Source: Archangiaceae bacterium (GTDB lineage: Bacteria > Myxococcota > Myxococcia > Myxococcales > Myxococcaceae). From it: DNA of 38,811 nt. A model generated the notes under the pieces. That model was not told the origin of the DNA. It was given only the letters and a program-made list of their open reading frames with translations, and searched no databases. Position numbers and translations under genes: made by a program. Position 1 is the stretch's first letter. Every line of letters begins with the position of its first letter. The DNA is taken from NCBI GenBank assembly GCA_016879935.1, contig JAACJQ010000204.1, positions 1-38,811 of the forward strand, read 5' to 3'. Shown piece by piece: positions 7,714 to 15,282 of the stretch.

Positions 7714-9402
7714 TCAGGGCGTCGCAGGCTGTGCGTTGGAGTCGGGAGGAGGCGCGGGCTGTGACGCAGGATCGGTCGCGGGCGTCGACTCACTCGTCGC
7801 GGGCGCCTCGACAGGCTGGGTCGCCACCGTCTCGCTCTTCTTGCCCTTGAACTCGTACCCAATCTCCACGTCGACGACGAAGCCCAGCTGGCTGTCGTAG
7901 CGGCGCACCTCGGGGTTCAACCGGAACGTCTGGTACGCGCGCCCGTTCACGAAGAGGAACGGCAGAATGCGAAGCCGCGCACCCGCGTAGAAGACCGTGT
8001 CGGGCGTCTGCGGGTCGATGCGGAAGATGGCCGCCGCCGAGGTGATGCCGCGCTTGTAGTAGCTGCCGAACACCTGCACGAAGTCGAGCACCGGCACCTC
8101 GAGGTGCGCGATGAGGTTCGTGTTCGGCGCGTTCGACACGCCCTCTGCTGCGAGCGTCAGGCCGACCTTGCCGGGAATGCCCCAGCTCGCCTCGAGGTAG
8201 TAGCCGACGCGCTGACCGAGCCCGCGCTCCATGACGAACTGCTGCCGGGTGAGCGCGTTTCTCGCCGCCTGCCCGGGCACCTCTTCGCTGGCGAAGATGA
8301 AGCGCTCGATCTCGTAGAACGTGTCGAAGTAGCTCGGCATGTACCGGTTCCCCAGCACGCGGAACTCTCCGACGAAGCGAAACGCGTTCACGATGTCGGT
8401 GCCCACGTTGAGGCGCGCCAGCAGACCCGCCGTGAGGCCGCCGTCACCGCCGAGCAGCATCGAGTAGTCGAGGTACGGCTTGAGGTCGACGTTGCGCGTC
8501 TTCACCACCTTCACCTCGGCGTCGATGCCCACCAGCCCCACCGGCCGCGTCTGCGACAACAATCGCCCCTGGCCGTCGATCTGCCGCAGCCCCGACGCGT
8601 CGGTCGTCAGCTGGTACGGCGCACGCCAGTCGGTCGCACCGCTCACGCCCACCGAGAGCGACTTCGCGAGCAGGTTCTCGCTCTTGAGGAACGAGAGCGG
8701 CTTGATGAAGGCGATGCCCGCGAGCGTGTTCCACTCGAGCAGGTCGTTGGTGAAGAGCTCGAAGCCGCCGAAGTCGTTGTACGCGTCGACCTGCGCCGAC
8801 GCGCGCGGGTAGTCGATGTCGATGTTGGGCGCGTACCGGCGAACGAGTGAACCGTGGCCGATCGACGACGCGTACCGCTGCCCAGCCGAGATGTAGAGCG
8901 GGTCTTCCTTGCGGCCCCACGTCACGTATTTCAGCAGACGGCCGAAGTCGTGAACGCTGTCATAGTCTTCGGTGCGCACCCGACCCAGGCGCTTGGTCAG
9001 CAGCGGAGAGCCGGTCGCGGGGTCGGTCGCGAAGTTCACCAGCTCGAGCCGCAGCGGCACCCCGAACCCCAGGCCCAGCTTCCCTTCGAAGAAGCGCAGG
9101 TCGACCATCGGCTCGACGAGCAGGTAGAAGGCCGTCTCGAAACGATCGAGACCCGCCGACACGCCGATGCGGTTGTTCTTCACCACCAGGCGGTCACTGC
9201 CCAGGTACACCGACAGCTCGCCCTTCACGAAGCCGCCCGTCGGCGCCTTGGTCTCGCCGGTGCTCTCCGTGGTGACGGCCAACGGTTCGGCGACGGGGGC
9301 GTCAGCCGGAGCTGTCGTGACGACAGCCTCTCCGGGCGACGACACCTCGGCTCCGCCGTCGAGCTGCGCGACGGCCGACAACACCACCAACGTCCACACC
9401 AT
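7714..9402 (-). CDS. Outer-membrane beta-barrel protein, hypothetical
   Basis: 562 residues. A short hydrophobic leader (MVWTLVVLSAVAQ) is followed by an Ala/Pro/Thr-rich linker to about residue 55, then about 450 residues of alternating amphipathic strands with frequent Tyr, Arg, Asn and Phe (KGELSVYLGSDRLV, YYLEASWGIPGKVGL, FVNGRAYQTFRLNP), the look of a porin-like barrel. The last ~35 residues are a Pro/Ala/Thr-rich tail, unusual for a barrel that should end in a strand with a terminal aromatic, so the barrel ends before it. No family is recognised. It is the last gene of the minus-strand run that includes the Tad-like set, 39 bases after the preceding gene. Confidence 0.7.
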   Translation of the reverse strand: MVWTLVVLSAVAQLDGGAEVSSPGEAVVTTAPADAPVAEPLAVTTESTGETKAPTGGFVKGELSVYLGSDRLVVKNNRIGVSAGLDRFETAFYLLVEPMVDLRFFEGKLGLGFGVPLRLELVNFATDPATGSPLLTKRLGRVRTEDYDSVHDFGRLLKYVTWGRKEDPLYISAGQRYASSIGHGSLVRRYAPNIDIDYPRASAQVDAYNDFGGFELFTNDLLEWNTLAGIAFIKPLSFLKSENLLAKSLSVGVSGATDWRAPYQLTTDASGLRQIDGQGRLLSQTRPVGLVGIDAEVKVVKTRNVDLKPYLDYSMLLGGDGGLTAGLLARLNVGTDIVNAFRFVGEFRVLGNRYMPSYFDTFYEIERFIFASEEVPGQAARNALTRQQFVMERGLGQRVGYYLEASWGIPGKVGLTLAAEGVSNAPNTNLIAHLEVPVLDFVQVFGSYYKRGITSAAAIFRIDPQTPDTVFYAGARLRILPFLFVNGRAYQTFRLNPEVRRYDSQLGFVVDVEIGYEFKGKKSETVATQPVEAPATSESTPATDPASQPAPPPDSNAQPATP

Positions 9403-9441
9403 GAGACCCCCCGACGTTCTGTGCTGCTGACGACTGCGGCT

Positions 9442-10146
9442 TCAGTGGCCGCAGGGATTGATCGGCTTGAGGAACTTCGCCAGCTCGGCTTCGTCAGCCA
9501 CGGTGCCCGTCAGCTCCAGCTCTGATGCAGCCTTCTCGGGCGCTGGATCACGCATCGACCAGACACCGACGTGCAGCTGATCTCCCGCGCAGTCGAACAG
9601 CACCGAAGCGTTCAGGCCCTCTTCCGTGCCGCTGTTGTTCGCCATGCCGAACGAGCCGCGCGCCACGACGTAGTACATGCGCCGACCGTCGACCGTGAGG
9701 TTGCCGCGCTTGATGACGTCGCGCGCGTCGATGGCGATGCCGTTGCTGCGCAGGTGGTTCACGTCACCTTCGCCCGTGGTGAAGAACGTCTTCGTCTTCT
9801 TGTTCTCTTCGTTCGCCATCACCCGCAGGTACGTGAACATGCGCTGGCCGAGCTCGAAGCCGCCATCGGGCAGAATCGGCGTGTCGGTGAGAATGGCCGT
9901 GTCGACGAGGCCGAACACGCTCATCGACATCGCGGGGTAGTAGCCGGGGGGAATCTGGCCCAGCATCTTCTTCGCGTTCTCTTCGCGCGTCTTCGGGTCG
10001 GTCACCCCAGCCACCATGTCGCTCGTCTTCTTGGCCACCACGCCGAAGAAGATCGCCATGCCCAGACACGTGAGGGCCGCGAAGCCGCCACACCCGAGAA
10101 GAACGTAGACCCACGGCGAGCGCTGCTTCGGAGCGGCTTGTTCCAT
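9442..10146 (-). CDS. Hypothetical single-span membrane protein
   Basis: 234 residues. One membrane segment near the N-terminus (SPWVYVLLGCGGFAALTCLG and onward, residues ~10-40), then KKTSDM and a ~190-residue soluble domain, presumably periplasmic. Beta-strand patterns around residues 120-215 (LTVDGRRMYYVVARG, LFDCAGDQLHVGVWS) suggest a compact sandwich. No family recognised. It follows the Flp-like gene by 41 bases on the same strand, so it may belong to the Tad-like operon. Confidence 0.7.
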   Translation of the reverse strand: MEQAAPKQRSPWVYVLLGCGGFAALTCLGMAIFFGVVAKKTSDMVAGVTDPKTREENAKKMLGQIPPGYYPAMSMSVFGLVDTAILTDTPILPDGGFELGQRMFTYLRVMANEENKKTKTFFTTGEGDVNHLRSNGIAIDARDVIKRGNLTVDGRRMYYVVARGSFGMANNSGTEEGLNASVLFDCAGDQLHVGVWSMRDPAPEKAASELELTGTVADEAELAKFLKPINPCGH

Positions 10147-10187
10147 GGCCTCGGCTTAGCCGAACCCGCTCACGGTGCAACAGCGCT

Positions 10188-10415
10188 TCAGACCGCGCCC
10201 ATCGCGAGCACCGTGTAGACACTCTTGAGGTAGGTATCGAGCGCGTCGAACAGCCTGAGGTACTGCGAGATGCCCATCACGGCGCCGCTGCCGAGGAGCA
10301 ACAGCGCGTGACTGACGATGCTGTACTCGACCATCGACTGACCGCGGCGAAGGCGCTGCTTGAGCGAGCTGCGACGGCGGGAGCTGGGCTGCGTCTGGAG
10401 CATGGTGGTGGTCAT
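10188..10415 (-). CDS. Flp-like (type IVb) prepilin
   Basis: 75 residues. The ATG at 10415 is chosen because a clear GGAGAG ribosome-binding site precedes it; a longer frame runs upstream through the neighbouring gene. The leader is basic (SSRRRSSLKQRLRRG) and ends in the type IVb processing motif G-QSMVEY: Gly at -1, Glu at +5, Tyr at +6, cut by a TadV/CpaA-type peptidase. A 20-residue hydrophobic helix and a short amphipathic tail follow, the normal Flp size. Known Flp proteins polymerise into Tad pili for adhesion or predation contact. No peptidase or Tad ATPase gene is in this window, so its export partners must be elsewhere. Confidence 0.8.
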   Translation of the reverse strand: MTTTMLQTQPSSRRRSSLKQRLRRGQSMVEYSIVSHALLLLGSGAVMGISQYLRLFDALDTYLKSVYTVLAMGAV

Positions 10416-10426
10416 GATCTCTCCGT

Positions 10427-10669
10427 TCAGAAACTGTTCGTGTTCGCCGGCTTCTTCGGCTTCTGGCCCGTGGCGCACGACTGCATGCACTGTTGCTCGG
10501 CTTTCTTGAGCACGGTGGCGCACCCGGCCTTCGCGTCGGGCGTCTGCGCGCCCTCTTTGCACTGCTTCTCGAAGTTCTTGAGCGCCGTCTGACAGTTCCG
10601 AACACAGTCGGCGCGGGCCTCGGCGAGCGTTGCCAGACACAGGAGCGAGAGGGTGAGGAGCCGCTTCAT
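10427..10669 (-). CDS. Small secreted Cys-rich protein
   Basis: 80 residues. Signal peptide MKRLLTLSLLCLATLAEARA, cut before DCVRN. The mature ~60 residues have six Cys in the spacing C-x3-C, C, C, C-x3-C (DCVRNCQ, KQCKEG, AGCAT, QQCMQSC), suggesting a helical hairpin pinned by disulphides. The tail is Lys/Pro-rich (KPKKPANTNSF). The start overlaps the stop of the upstream gene (ATGA) and is preceded by AGGAAG, and the stop is 11 bases from the Flp-like start, so it is firmly within the pilin operon. No family recognised; a periplasmic chaperone or minor pilus-associated factor is possible. Confidence 0.75.
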   Translation of the reverse strand: MKRLLTLSLLCLATLAEARADCVRNCQTALKNFEKQCKEGAQTPDAKAGCATVLKKAEQQCMQSCATGQKPKKPANTNSF

Positions 10670-11538
10670 GGAGACTTCCTTTCGGTTTCGAGGCTGTACA
10701 TGAGGCTGACCTCGCCAGCACCCATGGTCGCCGAGACGGACTGCGAGGCGCCCGCTTTTCGGCCGATGATCGACCGGCTGCTCTCGCCTCCCATCACTTC
10801 CTCCACCGCCCAGCCGTCCTTGCGCATGAGGCTGACGATCTCGTCGATGGTTCCATTCAGCTCGCCGCGCCGACGGGTGGTGACGATGCTGCGCGTTCGG
10901 CCCTCGAGCGCCATCTGCACCACCTGCGGCGGGGTGACCTCTGCCGGCAACGCGAGCCCGCCGGGAACGTCACGGCGCGCATCGAGCAACCGCTGAGGCC
11001 GTGAGGCAGAGACGAACACCATCGTCTCGGTGGAGCTGGGCGTGTTCTTCAGCACCGAGACCATGTGAATCATGCCCTCGGCAATGCCGCCGTCGACCCG
11101 CTCCTCTTCGAGCCAGGCCACGTAGCCCATGTCACGGCTGAACATGTGGCTCACGATGGGCACCCCGGCGTCGAGGTACGTGAACTCGTAGTGCTCGATG
11201 ACCTGCTCGGGTTGATCTCTCGTCGCGAACCACGACGCCACCAACGGCATGCCCAGCACCTGGCTGATGTCCGACAGGCGTCGCGGTTGAGCGTTGGGGT
11301 ACGGGGGAATGCCGCGGAGCGAGCGCGGGTCGGCCGCCATCGGGTCGGGCCCCTTCGGTTGCATTGGAGCGCCCATCGGGATCAATCGGTCTGCGGTGTC
11401 ATCGGCCTGCGCGAACATGGCCTCGGCTTCGTCTTCGTCAGGCGCCGGCCTGCTCCCCAGCACCGCTCCCATCGCGACACCCACCACCGCTGCGCCCAGC
11501 AGCAGCACCACGATGTTGACGGAGCGCTTCTTCGCCAT
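10666..11538 (-). CDS. Hypothetical N-terminally anchored protein of the Tad-like cluster
   Basis: 290 residues from the ATG at 11538, six bases after the TadE-like stop; an upstream in-frame start would run into that gene. MAKKRSVNIVVLLLGAAVV and onward is an uncleaved membrane anchor (residues ~7-28), followed by an acidic linker (DEDEAEAMF) and a ~230-residue periplasmic region with no clear Cys pattern. The N-terminal anchor, position among Tad genes and size recall CpaB/RcpC, but I do not see the SAF domain motif and do not make that call. Its stop overlaps the start of the small Cys-rich gene, so the two are translationally coupled. Confidence 0.75.
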   Translation of the reverse strand: MAKKRSVNIVVLLLGAAVVGVAMGAVLGSRPAPDEDEAEAMFAQADDTADRLIPMGAPMQPKGPDPMAADPRSLRGIPPYPNAQPRRLSDISQVLGMPLVASWFATRDQPEQVIEHYEFTYLDAGVPIVSHMFSRDMGYVAWLEEERVDGGIAEGMIHMVSVLKNTPSSTETMVFVSASRPQRLLDARRDVPGGLALPAEVTPPQVVQMALEGRTRSIVTTRRRGELNGTIDEIVSLMRKDGWAVEEVMGGESSRSIIGRKAGASQSVSATMGAGEVSLMYSLETERKSP

Positions 11539-11543
11539 ACTGC

Positions 11544-12632
11544 CTACTGCTGCAGCCCGAAGTAGCCGTTCTGCCGGTTGTTGTAGGTCTGCTGCACGCG
11601 GTTGTCGCCCCACTGCGCCGCCCAGTGATCACCGAACTCCTGGGTGTTGCTCTTGCCCTCGAACGCCGCCGCCGCCGTCGTCAGGTTGTCGCCCTGCCCG
11701 TCCTGACGCGAGCTGCCGCTGATCATCTTCTGGTTCTCGATGGCCTTGTTCCAGTCTTCGGCCTTGTCGGTCGCGCTGCTCTGGGTCTTGTAGGCCGCCG
11801 AGATGCGCGCGTAGAGCGGGTTGTTGTTGTTGAAGGCCGACGGCACGTTCGGGTTGATGTTCGGAATGTCGTTCTTGCCGCCCTCGAGCCCCAGCGCCCA
11901 CGGGTCGACGAGCATCGCGTGCTCGGTCTTCGCCAGACGCCAGTAGTTCGAGCCCAGCGACGTCTCGCCGTTCTCTTTCGCGTTCATGCGATCGTCGTGC
12001 GCCTGGTCCTGGCTCGGGGCCTGACCGCCCGTGAGATCGACAGAGCCGCCCGTGCCCGCCCAGCGCGACTTCTGACGATCCTTCTTCGTGCCGCTCGCGT
12101 CTTCGTTGACCGCGAAGCCCTTTCCGCCGCGGAAGTTGTTCAGGAAGCTGTTCGGCAGGTAGTAGTTCATGATGCCCAGGCGCGAGCTGCAGGTGACGAC
12201 ACCGCCCTGACCGAAGTTCGCGACCGCCTGAGCCGCAGCACCCGAGGGCGAGAGCTGCTCCGACAACGAGCAACGAACCTGACCGCCGTAGGCCGCAGCG
12301 TCCTTGCCGATCCAGCACTCGTGGGCCGTCATCGCCTTGTGGTGCACCACGTCCTGGCAGTCGTAGTCGCGATCGTACGAGTCGTACGCCGCGCTGTGGT
12401 CGCAATAGGTGAGGCGACTGAAGCGGGCGATGCCGTCGGCTTCGACCTTGCTGCCGTAGTCGAGCACCGTGAAGTCCCACGACGCCTGAACGGCCGCCTC
12501 CTGGCCGTTCAACTTCATGATCAGCATCTCCTGCAGGAAGATCATGTACATGATCAGGGGCACGAGAAAGATCATCGAGACGGCGAGCTCGACGGCTGCG
12601 GCACCACGACGGCGACGATTGAGCGCGTTCAT
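11544..12632 (-). CDS. TadE-like pseudopilin, long form
   Basis: 362 residues. ATG at 12632 chosen over the GTG at 12638 because AAGGAG lies 5 bases before it. The N-terminus RRRRGAAAVELAVSMIFLVPL is a TadE-type leader with Gly at -1 and Glu at +5, running into a ~22-residue hydrophobic helix. The remaining ~320 residues are periplasmic, Gln/Asn/Ser-rich, with Cys at CDHSAA, DCQDV, HECWIG and RCSLS. TadE/TadF proteins are processed pseudopilins of Tad machines, usually 150-220 residues, so this is an enlarged form. It follows the TadG-like gene with a 2-base gap. Confidence 0.78.
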   Translation of the reverse strand: MNALNRRRRGAAAVELAVSMIFLVPLIMYMIFLQEMLIMKLNGQEAAVQASWDFTVLDYGSKVEADGIARFSRLTYCDHSAAYDSYDRDYDCQDVVHHKAMTAHECWIGKDAAAYGGQVRCSLSEQLSPSGAAAQAVANFGQGGVVTCSSRLGIMNYYLPNSFLNNFRGGKGFAVNEDASGTKKDRQKSRWAGTGGSVDLTGGQAPSQDQAHDDRMNAKENGETSLGSNYWRLAKTEHAMLVDPWALGLEGGKNDIPNINPNVPSAFNNNNPLYARISAAYKTQSSATDKAEDWNKAIENQKMISGSSRQDGQGDNLTTAAAAFEGKSNTQEFGDHWAAQWGDNRVQQTYNNRQNGYFGLQQ

Positions 12633-12634
12633 GA

Positions 12635-14215
12635 TCACTCCACTCCTTCGACAGGACCCTGAACGTTCGCGTTCGAGTCACCAGCCATGCTCAGCACCTG
12701 CCTGAGCTCATCACGCTTGAACGGGTGCAGCTTCGCCCGCCAGAACGGGTCGAAGCCGTTGGGGGGCAGCTTCCAGTCTCCACCGAGCTGATGGAAGTAG
12801 GCCTTCGCCTTGCCCACCGCCACGCCTTCGGTCTGCGGCACGAGCGTGATCTTCCGCTGCTCGTCACCGATGCGAATGTTGATGGTGCCCGTCTTGTTCA
12901 CCTCGAACGCCCCCTTGCCGCCCTTCTGGAGCAACCGCAGGTCCTGGGTGACGGCGCCGTAGGCGTTGGGCTGGCCCCAGTCGTTGTTCGACGACGGGCT
13001 GCTGTGTGCGTTGAAGCTGATGTACGTGGCTTCGTTGTCGTTGAGCGCGATGGTCTTGAACTCGGAGTGATTGTCGCCGACCGCGCCCGTGTGCTCGCCA
13101 CCGTTCTGCGACGAGAACACGCTCGACCCGAGGAACCAGACGCCCTGCCCGTGCCGCCAGTCGACGCTCACGAAACCGAAGCCACTGGCCGAGCCGACGT
13201 TCGCTGCCGTCTCGCCGTTGTCCGAGCTCTTGCTGAACTCGCTGTCACCGACACGCGAGGAGAACGCGCCAGGAATGTACATGGCGTTGTAGGAACCCTC
13301 ACTTTGGATATCCATCATCTTGTTCGGGTTGCGCACCATGAAGGGCGACTGCGCGTTGAAGTCGTCGTGATCGAGCTTGGCGCCACCGTTCATGATCGGC
13401 ATTCGGTTGAAGAGGCTGCGCGCGGCGTTGGCCGAGTTCTGCATGGCCTTCGAGCGCTCCGACGCTGGCTGACGTGAGCGCTGGAACACGAGAGGCTCGG
13501 AGCCGTTGCAGGCATCGACCGCGCCCTGCGGCCCATCGAGCGTGCACATGAAGTTCTGAACGTTGATCGAGTCGAGGGCGGTCGCGTACTTCGCCTGAGG
13601 CGCCGTCTTCTTGAGCATGTCCTTCAAGATGTTGCCGCCGTTGATCTCGCCCTTGATCTTGCTGACCAGGTCCTTCTCCTGACCGTAGAGGGCCTTCTTC
13701 GCGTCGTAGAGCGCCTTCACGGCCTCGTTGAACTGCTGCTCCTTGCCCTCGAGCTTGTCGTTGTAGTCGTTCTTGTTGTTCAGGTAGTCGAGGGCGATGA
13801 AGAAGGCCTCGATCGCGTCCCAGCAGTGCTGCGGCTGGTAGATCGAACACTTGCTGGCTTCGGTGCCTGACACCTGGAGAAACGCGAAGAAGCCTGCGTT
13901 CAGCATGTCGACTTCGTGCGAGGCGATGGTGTTCCACGCGTGCAGCGACATCTGCGCGACCGTGAGCGCCGCGATGGCTCGGTTGAGCACCGCGTTCACG
14001 TTCATCGCGCGAGCCTGCAGCACCGCCACGCTGTACGCCTGCGCGTCGGCAGCCTGCTGAATGCGAATGCGCTCGTGCGCGGTGTGGGCGACGTTGAACC
14101 CGATCGCCATCATCAGCGCGAGAATGAGCATGGTGACGACCGACAACACCATGGTCTGCCCACGACGGCGGGAGTGACGGACCTGCATCTGAGTCGCGAA
14201 GGTCTGAGCGTTCAT
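12635..14215 (-). CDS. TadG-like protein
   Basis: 526 residues from the ATG at 14215, which gives a short basic leader (VRHSRRRGQTMVL) before the hydrophobic segment SVVTMLILALMMAIGFN. The next block, AHTAHERIRIQQAADAQAYSVAV, is the hallmark of the TadG N-terminal (DUF2134-type) region: a helix with the Q-xx-ADAxA pattern. The ~430-residue periplasmic remainder has no von Willebrand A motif that I can find, unlike many TadG proteins. Thought to be a minor pilin or tip/anchor factor of Tad systems. Lies between two TadE-like genes on the same strand (16-base gap upstream). Confidence 0.75.
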   Translation of the reverse strand: MNAQTFATQMQVRHSRRRGQTMVLSVVTMLILALMMAIGFNVAHTAHERIRIQQAADAQAYSVAVLQARAMNVNAVLNRAIAALTVAQMSLHAWNTIASHEVDMLNAGFFAFLQVSGTEASKCSIYQPQHCWDAIEAFFIALDYLNNKNDYNDKLEGKEQQFNEAVKALYDAKKALYGQEKDLVSKIKGEINGGNILKDMLKKTAPQAKYATALDSINVQNFMCTLDGPQGAVDACNGSEPLVFQRSRQPASERSKAMQNSANAARSLFNRMPIMNGGAKLDHDDFNAQSPFMVRNPNKMMDIQSEGSYNAMYIPGAFSSRVGDSEFSKSSDNGETAANVGSASGFGFVSVDWRHGQGVWFLGSSVFSSQNGGEHTGAVGDNHSEFKTIALNDNEATYISFNAHSSPSSNNDWGQPNAYGAVTQDLRLLQKGGKGAFEVNKTGTINIRIGDEQRKITLVPQTEGVAVGKAKAYFHQLGGDWKLPPNGFDPFWRAKLHPFKRDELRQVLSMAGDSNANVQGPVEGVE

Positions 14216-14231
14216 GGTCGGTCTCCCGGCG

Positions 14232-15122
14232 TTACTTGGTCTTCCAGGGAATGCGGCACTGGCTGTCGGACTTGCCGGTGTTGGTTCCGTTGCCGCCACC
14301 GTTGGGCAGGGCGGAGTGAGCGTTCTGGCTGAAGTTCGACTGCATGCGCATCGCGTAGCTGGTGCGAATCGGCATGATGTACTTGCGCTGATCAGCCAAC
14401 GACACGAGGCGGCTCTTGAGCGTCTTCGACTCGGGGTTGTTGGGGTCCTTCTTCCACCCGAGCCAGCGCATCTTCTTCGGGCTGCCCGTCTCTTCACCGA
14501 CGGCGAGGCGGAAGACCATCCAGTTCGCGAACGGAATGTACATTCTGTAGAAGACGGTCAGCTGAATCTGCATCTTCGTCGCGTTGAAGCCCTGCCAGCC
14601 GAAGTTCTGGGCAGAGCCGACGCCAGGAGACGGCAGGCTGATGCCGCCACCACCGCTCGTGTCGGGAGCGGTCGGGTCGTTGCCGCCCGACGCTTCGTTG
14701 TTGCCGCTGCCCTGCCCCTGCGAGTCACGCGGGTCGTCGAAGTTGCCGTCCTGCTTCACCTGGCTGCGCTTGGGGTTGCAGACGACGACCTCGACGAACT
14801 TCACGCTGTCTTGCTGGTTGTTCTTCAGGTTGTTCCAGCCCGTGTTGTACGCGCCCGTGCTGTCGGTCTTGTTCGGAGCACCCGCCGAGCTGTTTCGTCC
14901 CAGTACGGGCACCAGCACCGCGAGCGCCGCCTTCTCCATCACTTCTTTCTCGCCGCGGTTGAGCGAGCCAGCGCGCACCGCTTTGTACGCTGCGTACTTC
15001 GCCATCACTCGGGCGTGGTGCATGAGGCCGAGCTGCAACAACCCGAGGATCAGAAAAACGAACACCGGCATGATGATGGCCGTCTCGACGACGACCTGGC
15101 CCCGCGCAGCACGTGCTCGCAT
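14232..15122 (-). CDS. TadE-like pseudopilin
   Basis: 296 residues from the ATG at 15122 (MRARAARGQVVVETA); an in-frame ATG at 15200 would add a 26-residue leader and cannot be excluded. GQVVVETAIIMPVFVF is a canonical TadE N-terminus: Gly at -1, Glu at +5, then a hydrophobic helix rich in Phe/Leu. The region after it (YAAYKAVRAGSLNRGE) fits the helical stalk of the family. The rest is a ~240-residue periplasmic domain with a Gly/Asn/Ser-rich middle (residues ~130-185). First of the pilin-type genes after the FHA gene, separated from it by 160 bases. Confidence 0.78.
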   Translation of the reverse strand: MRARAARGQVVVETAIIMPVFVFLILGLLQLGLMHHARVMAKYAAYKAVRAGSLNRGEKEVMEKAALAVLVPVLGRNSSAGAPNKTDSTGAYNTGWNNLKNNQQDSVKFVEVVVCNPKRSQVKQDGNFDDPRDSQGQGSGNNEASGGNDPTAPDTSGGGGISLPSPGVGSAQNFGWQGFNATKMQIQLTVFYRMYIPFANWMVFRLAVGEETGSPKKMRWLGWKKDPNNPESKTLKSRLVSLADQRKYIMPIRTSYAMRMQSNFSQNAHSALPNGGGNGTNTGKSDSQCRIPWKTK

Positions 15123-15282
15123 GCGGTGATTGTCTCGTGGAGCGCCGCCGCTTGCGAGGGGCGCGGCCAGCTGACCGATGCGCGCAGTTCGTTCCATCAT
15201 GAGGCGATTGTCGGAGCTGTGCGCTCACCCGACCATCCGTCAGGTGGACGGCAGAAACCGCCAGTGATTTCGATGGGTTTGA
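15123..15282 (-). promoter_or_regulatory. 160-base gap between FHA gene and pilin-type genes
   Basis: The only sizeable gap in this minus-strand run, hence the likely place for an internal promoter of the pilin-type genes. A small CCGTC-AGGTG-GACGG hairpin lies at about 15237-15251. No promoter boxes could be assigned. Confidence 0.25.

Noticed and set aside
10666-11538. CpaB/RcpC identity for the anchored protein in the Tad-like set
   Set aside because: The N-terminal anchor and position fit, but no SAF-domain pattern was seen.
12635-14497. 620-residue start for the TadG-like gene
   Set aside because: The extra 94 residues overlap the TadE-like gene, are Arg/Thr/Ala-rich and lack any ribosome-binding site; the ATG at 14215 gives a normal short leader.
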